A stretch of 64,000 bases of DNA from Pseudoxanthomonas helianthi (GTDB lineage Bacteria; Pseudomonadota; Gammaproteobacteria; Xanthomonadales; Xanthomonadaceae), in NCBI RefSeq assembly GCF_017939625.1, contig NZ_JAGKTC010000002.1, forward strand, positions 349,072 to 413,071. The letters run 5' to 3'. How positions within the stretch are numbered: the first letter of the stretch is position 1; each line of letters starts with the position of its first letter. Under the pieces are notes generated by a model, which ran no database searches, had not been told where the DNA came from, and saw only the letters and a list, made by a program, of their open reading frames with translations. Positions 33,867-42,766 of this stretch are shown piece after piece. Position numbers and translations under genes: made by a program.

Positions 33867-34583
33867 TCAAGGGGGGGTGGATCGCAGGTAGGGGCTAATG
33901 GCATCGCGCCAGATCGCGTAGCCCGCGGCATTCATGTGCAGGCGGTCCCCGACGAACAGTTCCGCGCGCGGCTGTCCGTTGGCATCGAGCATTGGCGTGA
34001 ACACGTCAATGAAGACGACGCGCTTCTGCTTCGCCGCTTCGGCGCGGATCAGCGCGTTGGCTTCGCGTTGCGCGTCGAGCAGGTGCGCGCGCGACGGGCT
34101 GGGCTTGCACGACACAAACGCGATCGGCACCGACGGCAGGTCGCGGCGCACGCGGCGGACGAAGGCGAGGAAGTCGTCGTGCAGCTGCTGCGGGCTGCGC
34201 CCGTTGGCGATGTCGTTGTCGCCGGCGTAGAACACGATCAACCGCGGCTTGTACGGCACCACGATGCGATCGGCATACCAGGTGCTGTCGCGGATCTCCG
34301 AACCGCCGAAGCCTCGGTTGATCACGGCAACGCCGGGAAAGTCCTCGGCCAGGGTCTTCCACAGTCGGATCGACGAGCTGCCGACGAACAGCACCGCGCC
34401 GCGCGGCGGCGGATGGACGGCGTCTTCGGCGGCGAAACGGGCCATGTCGGCGGCCCATTCGGCGTTCGACACCTGTTCTGGCACGCGCGGCGCGGCGACT
34501 TGCGCGGGCTGGCTGGCGCAACCGGCCAGCAGCAGCGAGGCGAACAGGCCGAACAGCCAGGCTTTCACGGGCGAAAACTTCAT
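33867..34583 (-). CDS. SGNH/GDSL-family lipoprotein hydrolase
   Basis: The 238-residue precursor has a lipobox LLLAGC (Cys21), so it should be a lipidated envelope protein. The SGNH blocks are visible: block I FVGSSSIRLW (Ser nucleophile), block II Gly in RGFGGSEI, block III YAGDNDIANG (Asn) and block V DRLHMN (Asp and His). Family members deacylate or deacetylate lipids, esters or glycans; the substrate is unknown. The start is chosen from the lipoprotein signal. Confidence 0.88.
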   Translation of the reverse strand: MKFSPVKAWLFGLFASLLLAGCASQPAQVAAPRVPEQVSNAEWAADMARFAAEDAVHPPPRGAVLFVGSSSIRLWKTLAEDFPGVAVINRGFGGSEIRDSTWYADRIVVPYKPRLIVFYAGDNDIANGRSPQQLHDDFLAFVRRVRRDLPSVPIAFVSCKPSPSRAHLLDAQREANALIRAEAAKQKRVVFIDVFTPMLDANGQPRAELFVGDRLHMNAAGYAIWRDAISPYLRSTPP

Positions 34584-34812
34584 CGCAAGGCTCCGGAACC
34601 GGGACGAGGCGCGACCATCGCCCATCGGCGGCGGAATGTCGAGCGCAGGGCCCATGCCTGCGGGGTGTCGCGTTCTTGTGGCAGAATCGGCCCACCGATG
34701 GCCGATTCCGACCTGACGCACCTTTGCACCTGCCGCGCGCCCGCCACCACGGGCCGCCCTGCGGCATTCCACCCCTCCGGGAAACCTCCTGTCTCACGCA
34801 CCGGCGCCGCCC

Positions 34813-35196
34813 ATGGCTGACGAATTCGGACACCTGCCGCGCGGACCGCGGCGCATCTTCAAGGCCACGCAATGGTCGCTGCAGGGACTGCGCGCGGCGT
34901 GGCTGCACGAGTCGTCGTTCCGGCTCGAGGTCTACCTGTTCATCGTGCTGGCGCCGCTTGCATGGTGGCTGGGCGACACCGCGGTGGAACGCGCCCTGCT
35001 GATCGGTTCGATGCTGCTGGTGCTGAGCATCGAACTGCTGAATTCGGCGGTGGAGGCGGTGATCGAGCGTTATGGCGCCGAACACCACGAGCTGGCCGGG
35101 CGCGCCAAGGACATGGGCTCGGCGGCGGTATTCGTGCTGATGATGAACGTGTTGCTGTGCTGGGGCCTGATCCTGGGTCCGCGGCTGTTCCAGTAA
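34813..35196 (+). CDS. dgkA: Diacylglycerol kinase
   Basis: It phosphorylates diacylglycerol to phosphatidic acid in the inner membrane, recycling lipid left from osmoregulated glucan synthesis. The 127 residues include an amphipathic N terminus (FKATQWSLQGLRAAW, with Glu in HESSFRLEVYLF), three membrane helices and the catalytic signature ELLNSAVEAVIERYG plus AGRAKDMGSAAV. Confidence 0.94.
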   Translation: MADEFGHLPRGPRRIFKATQWSLQGLRAAWLHESSFRLEVYLFIVLAPLAWWLGDTAVERALLIGSMLLVLSIELLNSAVEAVIERYGAEHHELAGRAKDMGSAAVFVLMMNVLLCWGLILGPRLFQ

Positions 35197-35235
35197 GTGT
35201 TTCCGTTACGCCTTTGTCTTGAGGATTGATTGCCG

Positions 35236-35985
35236 ATGAGTTTCGATTTCCTGGCCGACCCGAACGTGTGGTTGACCCTGGTCACCTTGAGCGCGCTGGA
35301 AATCGTGCTGGGCGTGGACAACCTGGTGTTCATCTCCATCGCCGTCAGCAAGCTGCCGGAGCACCAGCGTTCCACCGCGCGCCGCTTCGGCATCGCCGTC
35401 GCCTGCGTCACCCGCATCGCCCTGCTGGTCTCGCTGGCGTTCCTGGCGCGGATGCAGAACGACCTGTTCCACATCGCCGGCATGGGCATTTCGGTGCGCG
35501 ACCTGGTGCTGATCCTCGGCGGCATCTTCCTGTTGTGGAAGGGCATCGGCGAGATCCGCGAGCTGATCTCGGGCGGCGAGGACCACGATCCGTCGACGAC
35601 CAAGGCTTCGGGCGTGTTCTGGATGGTGATCGCGCAGATTGCGGTGATCGACATCGTGTTCTCGCTGGACTCGGTGATCACCGCGGTGGGCATGGCCAAC
35701 CACATCCCGGTGATGGTCGCGGCGATCCTGCTGGCGGTGGCGATCATGCTGCTGGCGGCGAATCCGCTGGGCGAATTCATCGACGCCAACCCGACGGTGA
35801 AGATGCTGGCGCTGGCCTTCATCGTGCTGATCGGCGTGGTGCTGATCCTCGACGGCATCGACGTGCACGTGCCCAAGCCCTACGTCTACTTCGCCATGGG
35901 CTTTTCGGTGGCGGTGGAGTGGCTGAACCTGGTGATGCGCAAGCGCGCTGCGGCACGGCACGTGGAAGGCGCCGGCAAGTGGTAG
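35236..35985 (+). CDS. TerC-family membrane protein
   Basis: The 249-residue integral membrane protein has about seven helices. The family's charged intramembrane motifs are ALEIVLGVDNLVF and VIDIVFSLDSVITA. TerC/Alx proteins are linked to Mn(II) export and to metalation of exported proteins. This is the short form without C-terminal CBS domains. A TTG at 35230 with better spacing to GAGG is an alternative start. No manganese riboswitch is visible in the short gap after dgkA. Confidence 0.85.
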   Translation: MSFDFLADPNVWLTLVTLSALEIVLGVDNLVFISIAVSKLPEHQRSTARRFGIAVACVTRIALLVSLAFLARMQNDLFHIAGMGISVRDLVLILGGIFLLWKGIGEIRELISGGEDHDPSTTKASGVFWMVIAQIAVIDIVFSLDSVITAVGMANHIPVMVAAILLAVAIMLLAANPLGEFIDANPTVKMLALAFIVLIGVVLILDGIDVHVPKPYVYFAMGFSVAVEWLNLVMRKRAAARHVEGAGKW

Positions 35986-36084
35986 GACGCGAAACGGGTT
36001 TTTAATGCTTTTGGTCCGGCAGTTGCGCGCCGCCCCGGGCGATGCTGCAATGGCCGCGTCCCGTCCACCGGAAGGAAAACCGCC

Positions 36085-36741
36085 ATGCGCGCGCTTTCGC
36101 GACTGCTCCTGATCGCCGGCCTGATCGCCCTGCTGTCGGGCTGCGGCTACAACACCATCCAGCAGAAGGACCAGGCGGTGAAGGCCGGCTGGTCCGAAGT
36201 GCTGAACCAGTACAAGCGCCGCGCCGACCTGGTGCCGAACCTGGTCGCGACCGTCAAGGGTTACGCCAGCCATGAGCAGCAGGTGCTGACCCAGGTCACC
36301 GAAGCGCGTTCCAAGGTCGGCAGCATCAACGTCAACGCCGACGACCCGGCCTCGCTGGCGCAGTTCCAGCAGGCGCAGGGCGAACTGCAGAGCGCGATCG
36401 GCCGCTTGCTGGTGGTCAGCGAGAACTACCCGCAGCTGAAGGCCGACCAGAACTTCCTGCAACTGCAGGCGCAGCTGGAAGGCACCGAGAACCGCATCAC
36501 CGTGGCGCGCCAGCGTTACATCGCCACGGTGCAGGACTACAACACCTACGTGCGCTCGTTCCCGCAGCTGATCACCGCGAAGATCTTCGGTTACAAGGAA
36601 AAGCCGAACTTCAGCGTGGAGAACGAGGCGCAGATCTCCAACGCCCCCGCGGTGGACTTCGGCACGCCCGCGCCCGCCGCGCCGGCCGCACCCGCGGCTC
36701 CGGCGGCGCCGCAACCCCCGCAGCCCGCGCCGGCCAACTGA
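36085..36741 (+). CDS. lemA: LemA-family lipoprotein
   Basis: The 218-residue precursor has a lipobox LLSGC (Cys20) and a LemA four-helix domain from about residue 27 (QKDQAVKAGWSEVLNQYKRRADLVPNL read as two motifs) to residue 170 (ITAKIFGYKEKPNF). The C-terminal tail of about 30 residues is made only of Ala/Pro repeats. It starts a three-gene run with two TPM-domain genes, as in many bacteria, where LemA and TPM proteins are thought to act in envelope maintenance or quality control. Confidence 0.88.
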   Translation: MRALSRLLLIAGLIALLSGCGYNTIQQKDQAVKAGWSEVLNQYKRRADLVPNLVATVKGYASHEQQVLTQVTEARSKVGSINVNADDPASLAQFQQAQGELQSAIGRLLVVSENYPQLKADQNFLQLQAQLEGTENRITVARQRYIATVQDYNTYVRSFPQLITAKIFGYKEKPNFSVENEAQISNAPAVDFGTPAPAAPAAPAAPAAPQPPQPAPAN

Positions 36742-36760
36742 TCCGCTTACGGTAACGGCC

Positions 36761-37663
36761 GTGCGCCACATCGCCCGCTGGCCGGGCCTGCTGCTGGCCT
36801 TGTGGTTCGCCTGCGCCGTGGCGTGGGCGCAGCAGCTGGCCTCGATTCCCGCGCTGACATCGCCGGTGGTGGATACCACCGGCACGCTGGATGCCGCGCA
36901 GAAGCAGCAACTGGAACAACAGGCGCTGGCCTTGCAGCAACGCAAGGGCAGCCAGTTGCAGATATTGATCGTGCCGACCACGCAGCCCGAAGACATCTTC
37001 GACTACAGCCAGCGCGTGTTCGACACGTGGAAGCTGGGACGCAAGGGCGTCGACGATGGCGTGCTGCTGGTGGTGGCGAAGGACGACCGGCGCGTGCGCA
37101 TCCATCCGGGCTATGGACTGGAAGGCGCGATTCCAGATGCCACCGCCAACCGGGTGATCCAGGAATACCTGGTGCCGAAGTTCCGTGCCGGCGATTTCGG
37201 CGGCGGCCTGGTCGATGCGACCGGGGCGCTGGTCAAACTGATCGACGGCGAAGCGCTGCCCGAGCCGGTCAGCACGCATCCCGCCGGGCGCGATCGCGGC
37301 GGCAACTGGCTGTTCGCGCTGTTCGCCGCGTTCATCGTGGCCAACATCGTGCGCGGGATCTTCTCGCGCACGCCGGCGGGCCTGCGGGGCCTGTTCACCG
37401 GCGGCGCGGCCGGCGGTGTGGCCTGGCTGATTTCGTCGGCGTGGCTGATCGGCGGCCTCGCCGGGTTCCTCGGCCTGTTGTTCGGCCTGCTGTCGATCGC
37501 GCCGGGCCGTTACGCCCGCCATCGCGACTGGGGCGGGTGGGGCGGCGGAGGTGGCGGTTGGGGTGGAGGCTCTGGCGGAGGTGGCTGGGGCGGTGGTGGA
37601 GGCGGCGGCTGGTCGGGCGGTGGCGGCATGTCCGGTGGCGGCGGCGCGTCCGGGAGCTGGTGA
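36761..37663 (+). CDS. TPM-domain (YgcG-like) membrane protein
   Basis: The 300-residue precursor has a signal peptide ending near AWA-QQ, then a TPM domain (about residues 38-165: VVDTTGTLDAAQKQ, DDGVLLVVAKDDRRVRI, GYGLEGAIPD). Two hydrophobic stretches follow (about 186-200 and 220-248) and a C-terminal tail of about 50 residues that is nearly all Gly, Trp and Ser. The start is GTG 36761. Its stop shares one base with the next start. Function is not established; it is a probable partner of LemA. Confidence 0.85.
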   Translation: MRHIARWPGLLLALWFACAVAWAQQLASIPALTSPVVDTTGTLDAAQKQQLEQQALALQQRKGSQLQILIVPTTQPEDIFDYSQRVFDTWKLGRKGVDDGVLLVVAKDDRRVRIHPGYGLEGAIPDATANRVIQEYLVPKFRAGDFGGGLVDATGALVKLIDGEALPEPVSTHPAGRDRGGNWLFALFAAFIVANIVRGIFSRTPAGLRGLFTGGAAGGVAWLISSAWLIGGLAGFLGLLFGLLSIAPGRYARHRDWGGWGGGGGGWGGGSGGGGWGGGGGGGWSGGGGMSGGGGASGSW

Positions 37664-38154
37664 TGAGACTTCTACGCCACCTGTTCGCGCGTTCCGCCCG
37701 TTCGCTGTTTCCCGAGGACAGCCTGCACCGCATCGCCGACGCGATCGCCGCCGGCGAACGCCGCCACACCGGTGAGGTGATGTTCGCAGTCGAGTCGGAA
37801 CTGACGCTCGGCCAACTGCTGCGCAAGGTGCAGGCGCGCGACCGCGCGATGGACGCCTTCGCCCGCCTGCGCGCCTGGGACACCGAGGCGAATAACGGCG
37901 TACTGGTCTACCTGCTGCTCGCCGACCATCGCATCGAGATCGTCGCCGACCGCGGCCTGTCCGGCAAAGTCAGCGCCGAGCAATGGCGCGGCGTGTGCCA
38001 GCTGATGGAGGAACGCCTGCAGGCCGGCGAACCCGAGGCGGCGGCGATTCGCGGGGTCGATGCCGTCGCCGACCTGCTGGCGGCGCATTTCCCGCAAAAC
38101 GGCGACGGGCCGGACATCGACGAACTGCCGAACCTGCCGCGCATCCTCGACTGA
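37663..38154 (+). CDS. TPM-domain soluble protein
   Basis: The 163-residue protein has no signal peptide or membrane segment. It carries a second TPM-type domain ([41 protein letters not shown]) and an acidic C terminus. It completes the lemA-TPM-TPM operon with a one-base overlap to the previous gene. In contrast to the exported paralogue, this form should stay in the cytoplasm or be peripheral. Confidence 0.82.
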   Translation: MRLLRHLFARSARSLFPEDSLHRIADAIAAGERRHTGEVMFAVESELTLGQLLRKVQARDRAMDAFARLRAWDTEANNGVLVYLLLADHRIEIVADRGLSGKVSAEQWRGVCQLMEERLQAGEPEAAAIRGVDAVADLLAAHFPQNGDGPDIDELPNLPRILD

Positions 38155-38223
38155 CCCGGCGGTCAGGCAAGGACGGCCCCACTCAGGCAAAATGGCTGCC
38201 TCGTTCCGCCCGATGCCTCCTGC

Positions 38224-39111
38224 ATGATCTACCTGCACCAGATCGACCCCATCGCCTTCTCGCTCGGGCCGCTGAAAGTGCATTGGTACGGCATCGCCTA
38301 TGCGCTGGCCTTCGCCGCCGCGTGGTTCCTCGGCCGCTCGCGCGTGCGCGCCGGGCGCCTGCCGGGCGTCGACGACAACGGCTATGGCGACCTGATGTTC
38401 TACTGCATGCTCGGCGTGGTGCTGGGCGGACGCATCGGCTACATCCTGTTCTACGACCTGCCGACCTACCTCGCGCATCCGCTGCAGGTATTCAAGGTCT
38501 GGGAAGGCGGCATGAGTTTCCACGGCGGCCTGCTCGGCGTGCTGCTGGCGTCGTGGTGGTGGGCGCGCCGGCACAAGCTGCATTTCTTCGACGTGATGGA
38601 TTTCGTCGCGCCGCTGGTGCCGGCGGGACTGGGTTTCGGCCGCCTGGCCAATTTCGTCAACGGCGAGCTGTGGGGCAAGTACACGGGAACGAACTGGGGA
38701 GTGATCTTCCCGACCACCGACCCGAACGTGTCCGGGCTGGGTTTGAACGCCACGCAACTGCAGGCGCAGTACGCGGCCGGGATGCTCGACCGGTTCGCCC
38801 GCCATCCGACCCAGTTGTACGAAGCGCTGCTGGAAGGCCTGGTGCTGTTCTGCGTGCTGTGGTGGTATTCGCGCAAGCCGCGTCCCCGTTACGCGGTGTC
38901 GGGGTTGTTCGCGCTGCTGTACGGCGTGTTCCGCTTCGCCGTCGAATTCGTCCGCGTACCCGACCAGCAATTGCAGTACCTGGCCGGCGGCTGGCTGACC
39001 ATGGGCCAGTTGCTCAGCCTGCCGCTGGTGGTCGTGGGCCTGTACTGGCTGTGGCTGTCGCGGCGTTCGCCGACCCTGCAGCCGGTGGTCGCCGCGGAGA
39101 AGCAGGCATGA
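38224..39111 (+). CDS. lgt: Prolipoprotein diacylglyceryl transferase
   Basis: It attaches diacylglycerol from phosphatidylglycerol to the lipobox Cys of prolipoproteins, the first step of lipoprotein maturation at the inner membrane. The 295 residues have seven membrane segments and the Lgt signature [20 protein letters not shown] carries the essential His, and [19 protein letters not shown] and [12 protein letters not shown] are also family landmarks. It overlaps thyA by ATGA. Confidence 0.96.
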   Translation: MIYLHQIDPIAFSLGPLKVHWYGIAYALAFAAAWFLGRSRVRAGRLPGVDDNGYGDLMFYCMLGVVLGGRIGYILFYDLPTYLAHPLQVFKVWEGGMSFHGGLLGVLLASWWWARRHKLHFFDVMDFVAPLVPAGLGFGRLANFVNGELWGKYTGTNWGVIFPTTDPNVSGLGLNATQLQAQYAAGMLDRFARHPTQLYEALLEGLVLFCVLWWYSRKPRPRYAVSGLFALLYGVFRFAVEFVRVPDQQLQYLAGGWLTMGQLLSLPLVVVGLYWLWLSRRSPTLQPVVAAEKQA

Positions 39112-39902
39112 GGCAATACCTCGACTTGTTGCGGTACGTGCTTGAGAACGGCGCGGAGAAATCCGACCGCACCGGCACCGGCACGCGCAGCGTGTTCGGC
39201 TGGCAGATGCGCTTCGACCTAGGCGAAGGCTTCCCGCTGGTCACCACCAAGAAGCTGCACCTGCGCTCGATCATCCACGAACTGCTGTGGTTCCTGAAAG
39301 GCGAGACCAACATCGCCTACCTGAAGGAAAACAAGGTCAGCATCTGGGACGAATGGGCCGACGAGAACGGCGAACTCGGCCCGGTCTACGGCAAGCAATG
39401 GCGTTCCTGGGAAGGCGCAGACGGCCAGGCCATCGACCAGATGAAATGGCTGGTCGAGGAAATCAAGCGCAATCCGGATTCGCGCCGCCTGGTGGTCAGC
39501 GCCTGGAACGTCGCCGACCTGCCGAAGATGGCGCTGATGCCATGCCATAACCTGTTCCAGTTCTACGTGGCCAACGGCAAGCTCAGCTGCCAGTTGTACC
39601 AGCGCAGCGGCGACATCTTCCTCGGCGTGCCGTTCAACATCGCCAGTTACGCCCTGCTGACCCACATGGTCGCGCAGGCGACGGGCCTGCGGGTCGGCGA
39701 TTTCGTGCACACGCTGGGCGACGCGCACCTGTATTCGAACCATTACGAACAGGCCCGCGAACAGCTCTCGCGCACGCCGCGGCCGTTGCCGACGTTGCAC
39801 CTGAATCCCGACGTGACCGATCTGTTCGCGTTCAAGTTCGAGGACATCGAGATCCACGGCTACGACCCGTTGCCTGCGATCAAGGCGCCGGTGGCGGTGT
39901 GA
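39108..39902 (+). CDS. thyA: Thymidylate synthase
   Basis: It methylates dUMP to dTMP with methylenetetrahydrofolate and produces dihydrofolate. Its 264 residues equal the E. coli length. The nucleophile is Cys146 in [12 protein letters not shown], with the phosphate-binding RRLVVSAWN and the [18 protein letters not shown] motif. The order lgt-thyA-folA couples dTMP synthesis to dihydrofolate recycling by the next gene. Confidence 0.97.
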   Translation: MRQYLDLLRYVLENGAEKSDRTGTGTRSVFGWQMRFDLGEGFPLVTTKKLHLRSIIHELLWFLKGETNIAYLKENKVSIWDEWADENGELGPVYGKQWRSWEGADGQAIDQMKWLVEEIKRNPDSRRLVVSAWNVADLPKMALMPCHNLFQFYVANGKLSCQLYQRSGDIFLGVPFNIASYALLTHMVAQATGLRVGDFVHTLGDAHLYSNHYEQAREQLSRTPRPLPTLHLNPDVTDLFAFKFEDIEIHGYDPLPAIKAPVAV

Positions 39903-39906
39903 GCCA

Positions 39907-40419
39907 ATGAGGGTTTCGCTGGTCGCCGCCCTGGATCGCAACAACGCCATCGGTCGAGACAATGCGATGCCGTGGCACCTGCCCGACGACTTCAAGCATT
40001 TCAAGGCGCTGACCTTCGGCAAGCCCATCCTGATGGGCCGCAAGACCGCCGAATCGCTGGGTCGCGCGCTGCCTGGGCGGCTGAACCTGGTGCTGACCCG
40101 TTCGGGACGCGTGCCGTTCGAGGGTATGCAGGCGGTGGCCTCCATCGATGAGGCGAAAAAAATCGCTCTCAATTCGGGTGCTGAAGAACTCTGCGTCGTT
40201 GGCGGCGCAGAGATATATGCGCTTACGCTGCTATCGGCCGACGTCCTGCATCTGACCCATGTCGATGCTGAAGTCGAAGGTGCGGATGCGTTCTTCCCGA
40301 CATTCGATGCATCGCAATGGCGGGTTGCGAAACGTGAGCTGCATGAGGCCGATGCGAAGCACGCCTTTGCGTTCGAGTTCGTCGATTACCGACGGATTCC
40401 GCCCGTGGGAGCGACGTAA
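39907..40419 (+). CDS. folA: Dihydrofolate reductase (compositionally mosaic)
   Basis: It reduces dihydrofolate to tetrahydrofolate with NADPH. In 170 residues the N-terminal landmarks are VAALDRNNAIG, MPWHLPDDFKHFK (acidic substrate-binding Asp) and ILMGRKTAESLG; CVVGGAEIYALTL is the NADPH-binding GG region. The first half uses G/C third positions as in the neighbouring genes, while the second half (from about 40141) is markedly A/T richer at third positions, as if from another source. The last residues and the TAA stop are encoded by a REP element. The frame is intact and the fold landmarks are present in both halves. Confidence 0.93.
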   Translation: MRVSLVAALDRNNAIGRDNAMPWHLPDDFKHFKALTFGKPILMGRKTAESLGRALPGRLNLVLTRSGRVPFEGMQAVASIDEAKKIALNSGAEELCVVGGAEIYALTLLSADVLHLTHVDAEVEGADAFFPTFDASQWRVAKRELHEADAKHAFAFEFVDYRRIPPVGAT

Positions 40420-40474
40420 GTCGCGAATCGTGGCCGGGGAAGATCAAAGGCGTCGCGACTGACGTCGCTCCCAC
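40405..40474. repeat. Inverted REP pair at the folA-apaH junction
   Basis: Arms at 40405-40426 and 40453-40474, each of 22 bases (GTGGGAGCGACGTAAGTCGCGA and its near-exact complement), enclose a 26-base spacer. The left arm contains the folA TAA stop. It sits between convergent genes and could end both transcripts. Confidence 0.8.
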
Positions 40475-40493
40475 GACCGGGATTCCCAAGGCA

Positions 40494-41348
40494 TCAATCC
40501 TTCGGCAGCTGCCCCTTCGGCGGCGGCGGTACATCGCGACCCGGCACCTGCACGATGCGGATCTCGTCGCTGTCCAGCTGCAGCGCGGTCAGCTTGCCGC
40601 CCCACACCGCGCCGGTATCGATGGCGTGGACGCCATGGCCGATCATCAGGCCCAGCGTCGACCAATGCCCGCAGACGATCTTCAGCTCGCGCTGCGCGCG
40701 GCCGGGCACCTCGTACCAGGGATACAGGCCTTGCGCCTGCATGCCGGGCGCGCCTTTTTCCTCGACCGCCATCCGCCCGCGCGGCGTGCAATAACGCATG
40801 CGGGTGAACACGTTGATGATCGCGCGCGAGCGGTCGTGTCCGCGCAGCCCCGGCGACCAGTCGGGCTTGTCGCCGTACATGTTGCGCAGCAGTTTGCGGT
40901 AATCGTCGCCGTGCAGCAGCTGCTCGACTTCCCGCGCATGCTTCTCGGCCAGCGCGGCGGTCCACTTCGGCGCAAGGCCGGCGTGGATCATCATCCAACC
41001 CAGCGCATGGTCGCTGTGCAGCAGCTTCTGCGAGCGCAACCAACCGAGCAGTTCGCCGCTGTCCTCGGCCAGCACCACGCGCTGCAGGTCGGGATTGACC
41101 TTGCGCTGCTCGCCCGGGCTGCGTTCGCCGATGGCCAGCAACGACAGGTCATGGTTGCCCAGCACGACCACGCTCCGTGCGCGCAAGGAATGCACCAAGC
41201 GGAGGGTTTCCAGCGATTGCCCACCGCGATTGACCAGGTCGCCGCAGAACCACAGGGTGTCGGCGGCGGGGTCGAAGCGGATTTTCTCCAGCAGGCGCTG
41301 GGTGACGTCGTAGCAGCCTTGCAGGTCGCCGATGGCCCAAACGCTCAT
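40494..41348 (-). CDS. apaH: Bis(5'-nucleosyl)-tetraphosphatase (symmetrical)
   Basis: It splits Ap4A into two ADP, controlling alarmone and NpnN-cap levels. The 284 residues show the metallophosphatase motifs GDLQGCYD, GDLVNRG and LGNHDL near the N terminus and HWSTLG in the C-terminal part. It is the last gene of the minus-strand lptD-surA-pdxA-rsmA-apaG-apaH block, the same order as in E. coli, with 12 bases to apaG. Confidence 0.95.
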   Translation of the reverse strand: MSVWAIGDLQGCYDVTQRLLEKIRFDPAADTLWFCGDLVNRGGQSLETLRLVHSLRARSVVVLGNHDLSLLAIGERSPGEQRKVNPDLQRVVLAEDSGELLGWLRSQKLLHSDHALGWMMIHAGLAPKWTAALAEKHAREVEQLLHGDDYRKLLRNMYGDKPDWSPGLRGHDRSRAIINVFTRMRYCTPRGRMAVEEKGAPGMQAQGLYPWYEVPGRAQRELKIVCGHWSTLGLMIGHGVHAIDTGAVWGGKLTALQLDSDEIRIVQVPGRDVPPPPKGQLPKD

Positions 41349-41360
41349 CCGCGGCCGGCC

Positions 41361-41741
41361 TTAATGCAGGGTTCGCGGCACCGACAGCGCGAACGGCGCG
41401 ATCGGGGCGTCGAAGCGGGTGCCGTCGTCGGCGAGCATGCCGTAGCTGCCGCGCATCGTTCCTTGTTCGGTTTCCAGCACCGCACCCGAGGTGTATTCGA
41501 AATCGTCGCCCGGCCGCAGCCATGGCTGTTCGCCGACCACGCCTTCGCCGCGCACTTCCTCGGTCTTGCCGTTGGCGTCGGTGATCACCCAGTGGCGGTC
41601 GATCAGCCGCGCCGGCACCCGCCCACGGTTGCGGATGTGGATGGTGTAGGCGAACACATAGCGTCCGTCCTCCGGCGCGGACTGGTCGGCGAGGAAGCGG
41701 GTGGCGACATCGATGTCGATGGCGTATTCGGAGGCGTCCAT
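41361..41741 (-). CDS. apaG: ApaG
   Basis: The 126-residue protein (E. coli 125) is an FnIII-like beta-sandwich of the ApaG/F-box-associated family, involved in Mg/Co resistance phenotypes with no firm biochemical role. Recognised by [24 protein letters not shown] split across strands, [14 protein letters not shown] and [20 protein letters not shown]. The ATG at 41741 is preferred over a GTG two codons upstream. Confidence 0.93.
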   Translation of the reverse strand: MDASEYAIDIDVATRFLADQSAPEDGRYVFAYTIHIRNRGRVPARLIDRHWVITDANGKTEEVRGEGVVGEQPWLRPGDDFEYTSGAVLETEQGTMRGSYGMLADDGTRFDAPIAPFALSVPRTLH

Positions 41742-41763
41742 GCGCACAGTCTAGCAATTGGGC

Positions 41764-42564
41764 CTAGGCGGGCAAATTCGCCAGCTTCACGAAATCCGCG
41801 ACTTCCACCTGCTCCGCTCGCGCATCCGGACGCAGGCCGGCTGTTTCGATCAGCGCGGCATCGCAGACGCCGGACAGCGCGTTGCGCAGGGTCTTGCGGC
41901 GCTGGCCGAACGCGGCACGCACCACTTCCTCGAAACGTTTCGGGTCGCGTACGCCGATTTCGCCCGCCGGTTTCGGCACCATCCGCACCACCGCCGAGTC
42001 GACCTTCGGCGGCGGCCGGAACGCGCCCGGCGGCACGTCGAACAGCGGCACGACCTCGCAATAGGCCTGCAGCATCACGCTGAGCCGGCCGTAGACTTTG
42101 CTGCCGGGCCCGGCGGCCATGCGATCGACGACCTCCTTCTGCAGCATGAAGGTCATGTCGCGGATCGCCGCGGCGTGTTCCAGCGCATGGAACAGGATCG
42201 GCGAAGACAGGTTGTAGGGCAGGTTGCCGACCAGCCGGATCGGTCCGCCGTTGTGCGCCAGTGCGGTGAAGTCGACGGCCAGCACGTCGCGATGGATGAC
42301 TTCGAGCGTGCCATGCGCGCGCGCGGCTTCGGTCAGCGGGAAGATCAGGTCGCGGTCGAACTCGATGACGGTCAGTTCGCCGTGGCGGTCCAGCAGCGGG
42401 AAGGTGATCGCGCCCTGGCCGGGGCCGATCTCGACCAGCCGGTCGCCAGGCCGGGGATCCACCGCCAGCACGATTTTCTCGATGTAGCCGCGGTCGGCCA
42501 GGAAATGCTGGCCGAACTGCTTCTTGGCAGCACCGAATTCGGTGGCGGGGGAGCGCGGGTTCAT
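41764..42564 (-). CDS. rsmA: 16S rRNA m6(2)A1518/A1519 dimethyltransferase RsmA (KsgA)
   Basis: It dimethylates two adjacent adenines in the 3' hairpin of 16S rRNA, a late checkpoint in 30S assembly. The 266 residues contain KKQFGQHFL at the N terminus, the SAM loop VEIGPGQGAIT, the catalytic NLPYNLSSPI and the C-terminal AAFGQRRKTLRNAL motif. The frame continues upstream through repeat DNA; ATG 42564 is the homologous start. Confidence 0.95.
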   Translation of the reverse strand: MNPRSPATEFGAAKKQFGQHFLADRGYIEKIVLAVDPRPGDRLVEIGPGQGAITFPLLDRHGELTVIEFDRDLIFPLTEAARAHGTLEVIHRDVLAVDFTALAHNGGPIRLVGNLPYNLSSPILFHALEHAAAIRDMTFMLQKEVVDRMAAGPGSKVYGRLSVMLQAYCEVVPLFDVPPGAFRPPPKVDSAVVRMVPKPAGEIGVRDPKRFEEVVRAAFGQRRKTLRNALSGVCDAALIETAGLRPDARAEQVEVADFVKLANLPA

Positions 42565-42587
42565 GCGGGAATTATGCGATAACAGAC

Positions 42588-42766
42588 CCTTCCCCGCTGG
42601 CGGGGAAGGTACCGAAGGCGGATTGAGGACGCGCCGGAGCCCATCAATTTCCGTTGCGACGGCGCATCGAGTGCAGGAAAGGCAAAGGGTTCGCGCTAGC
42701 GCGAGGGTCACTTTCTTTGCTTGTGCAAGCAAAAGCAAAAAAGCAGTCGAGCAAGCTCGACTCTAC
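42588..42766. repeat. Dispersed repeat block between rsmA and pdxA
   Basis: The hairpin CCTTCCCCG/CGGGGAAGG at the start, the middle region and the CACTTTCTTTGCTTGTGCAA element near 42708-42735 repeat the block at 20485-20634 in the same order. A second palindrome AGTCGAGC/GCTCGACT follows at 42745-42762, and its GTAG head (on the minus strand, 42763-42766) provides the pdxA stop codon. Confidence 0.75.

Noticed and set aside
35197-35235. Manganese (yybP-ykoY) riboswitch before the TerC gene
   Set aside because: The gap after dgkA is too short and lacks the conserved loops.
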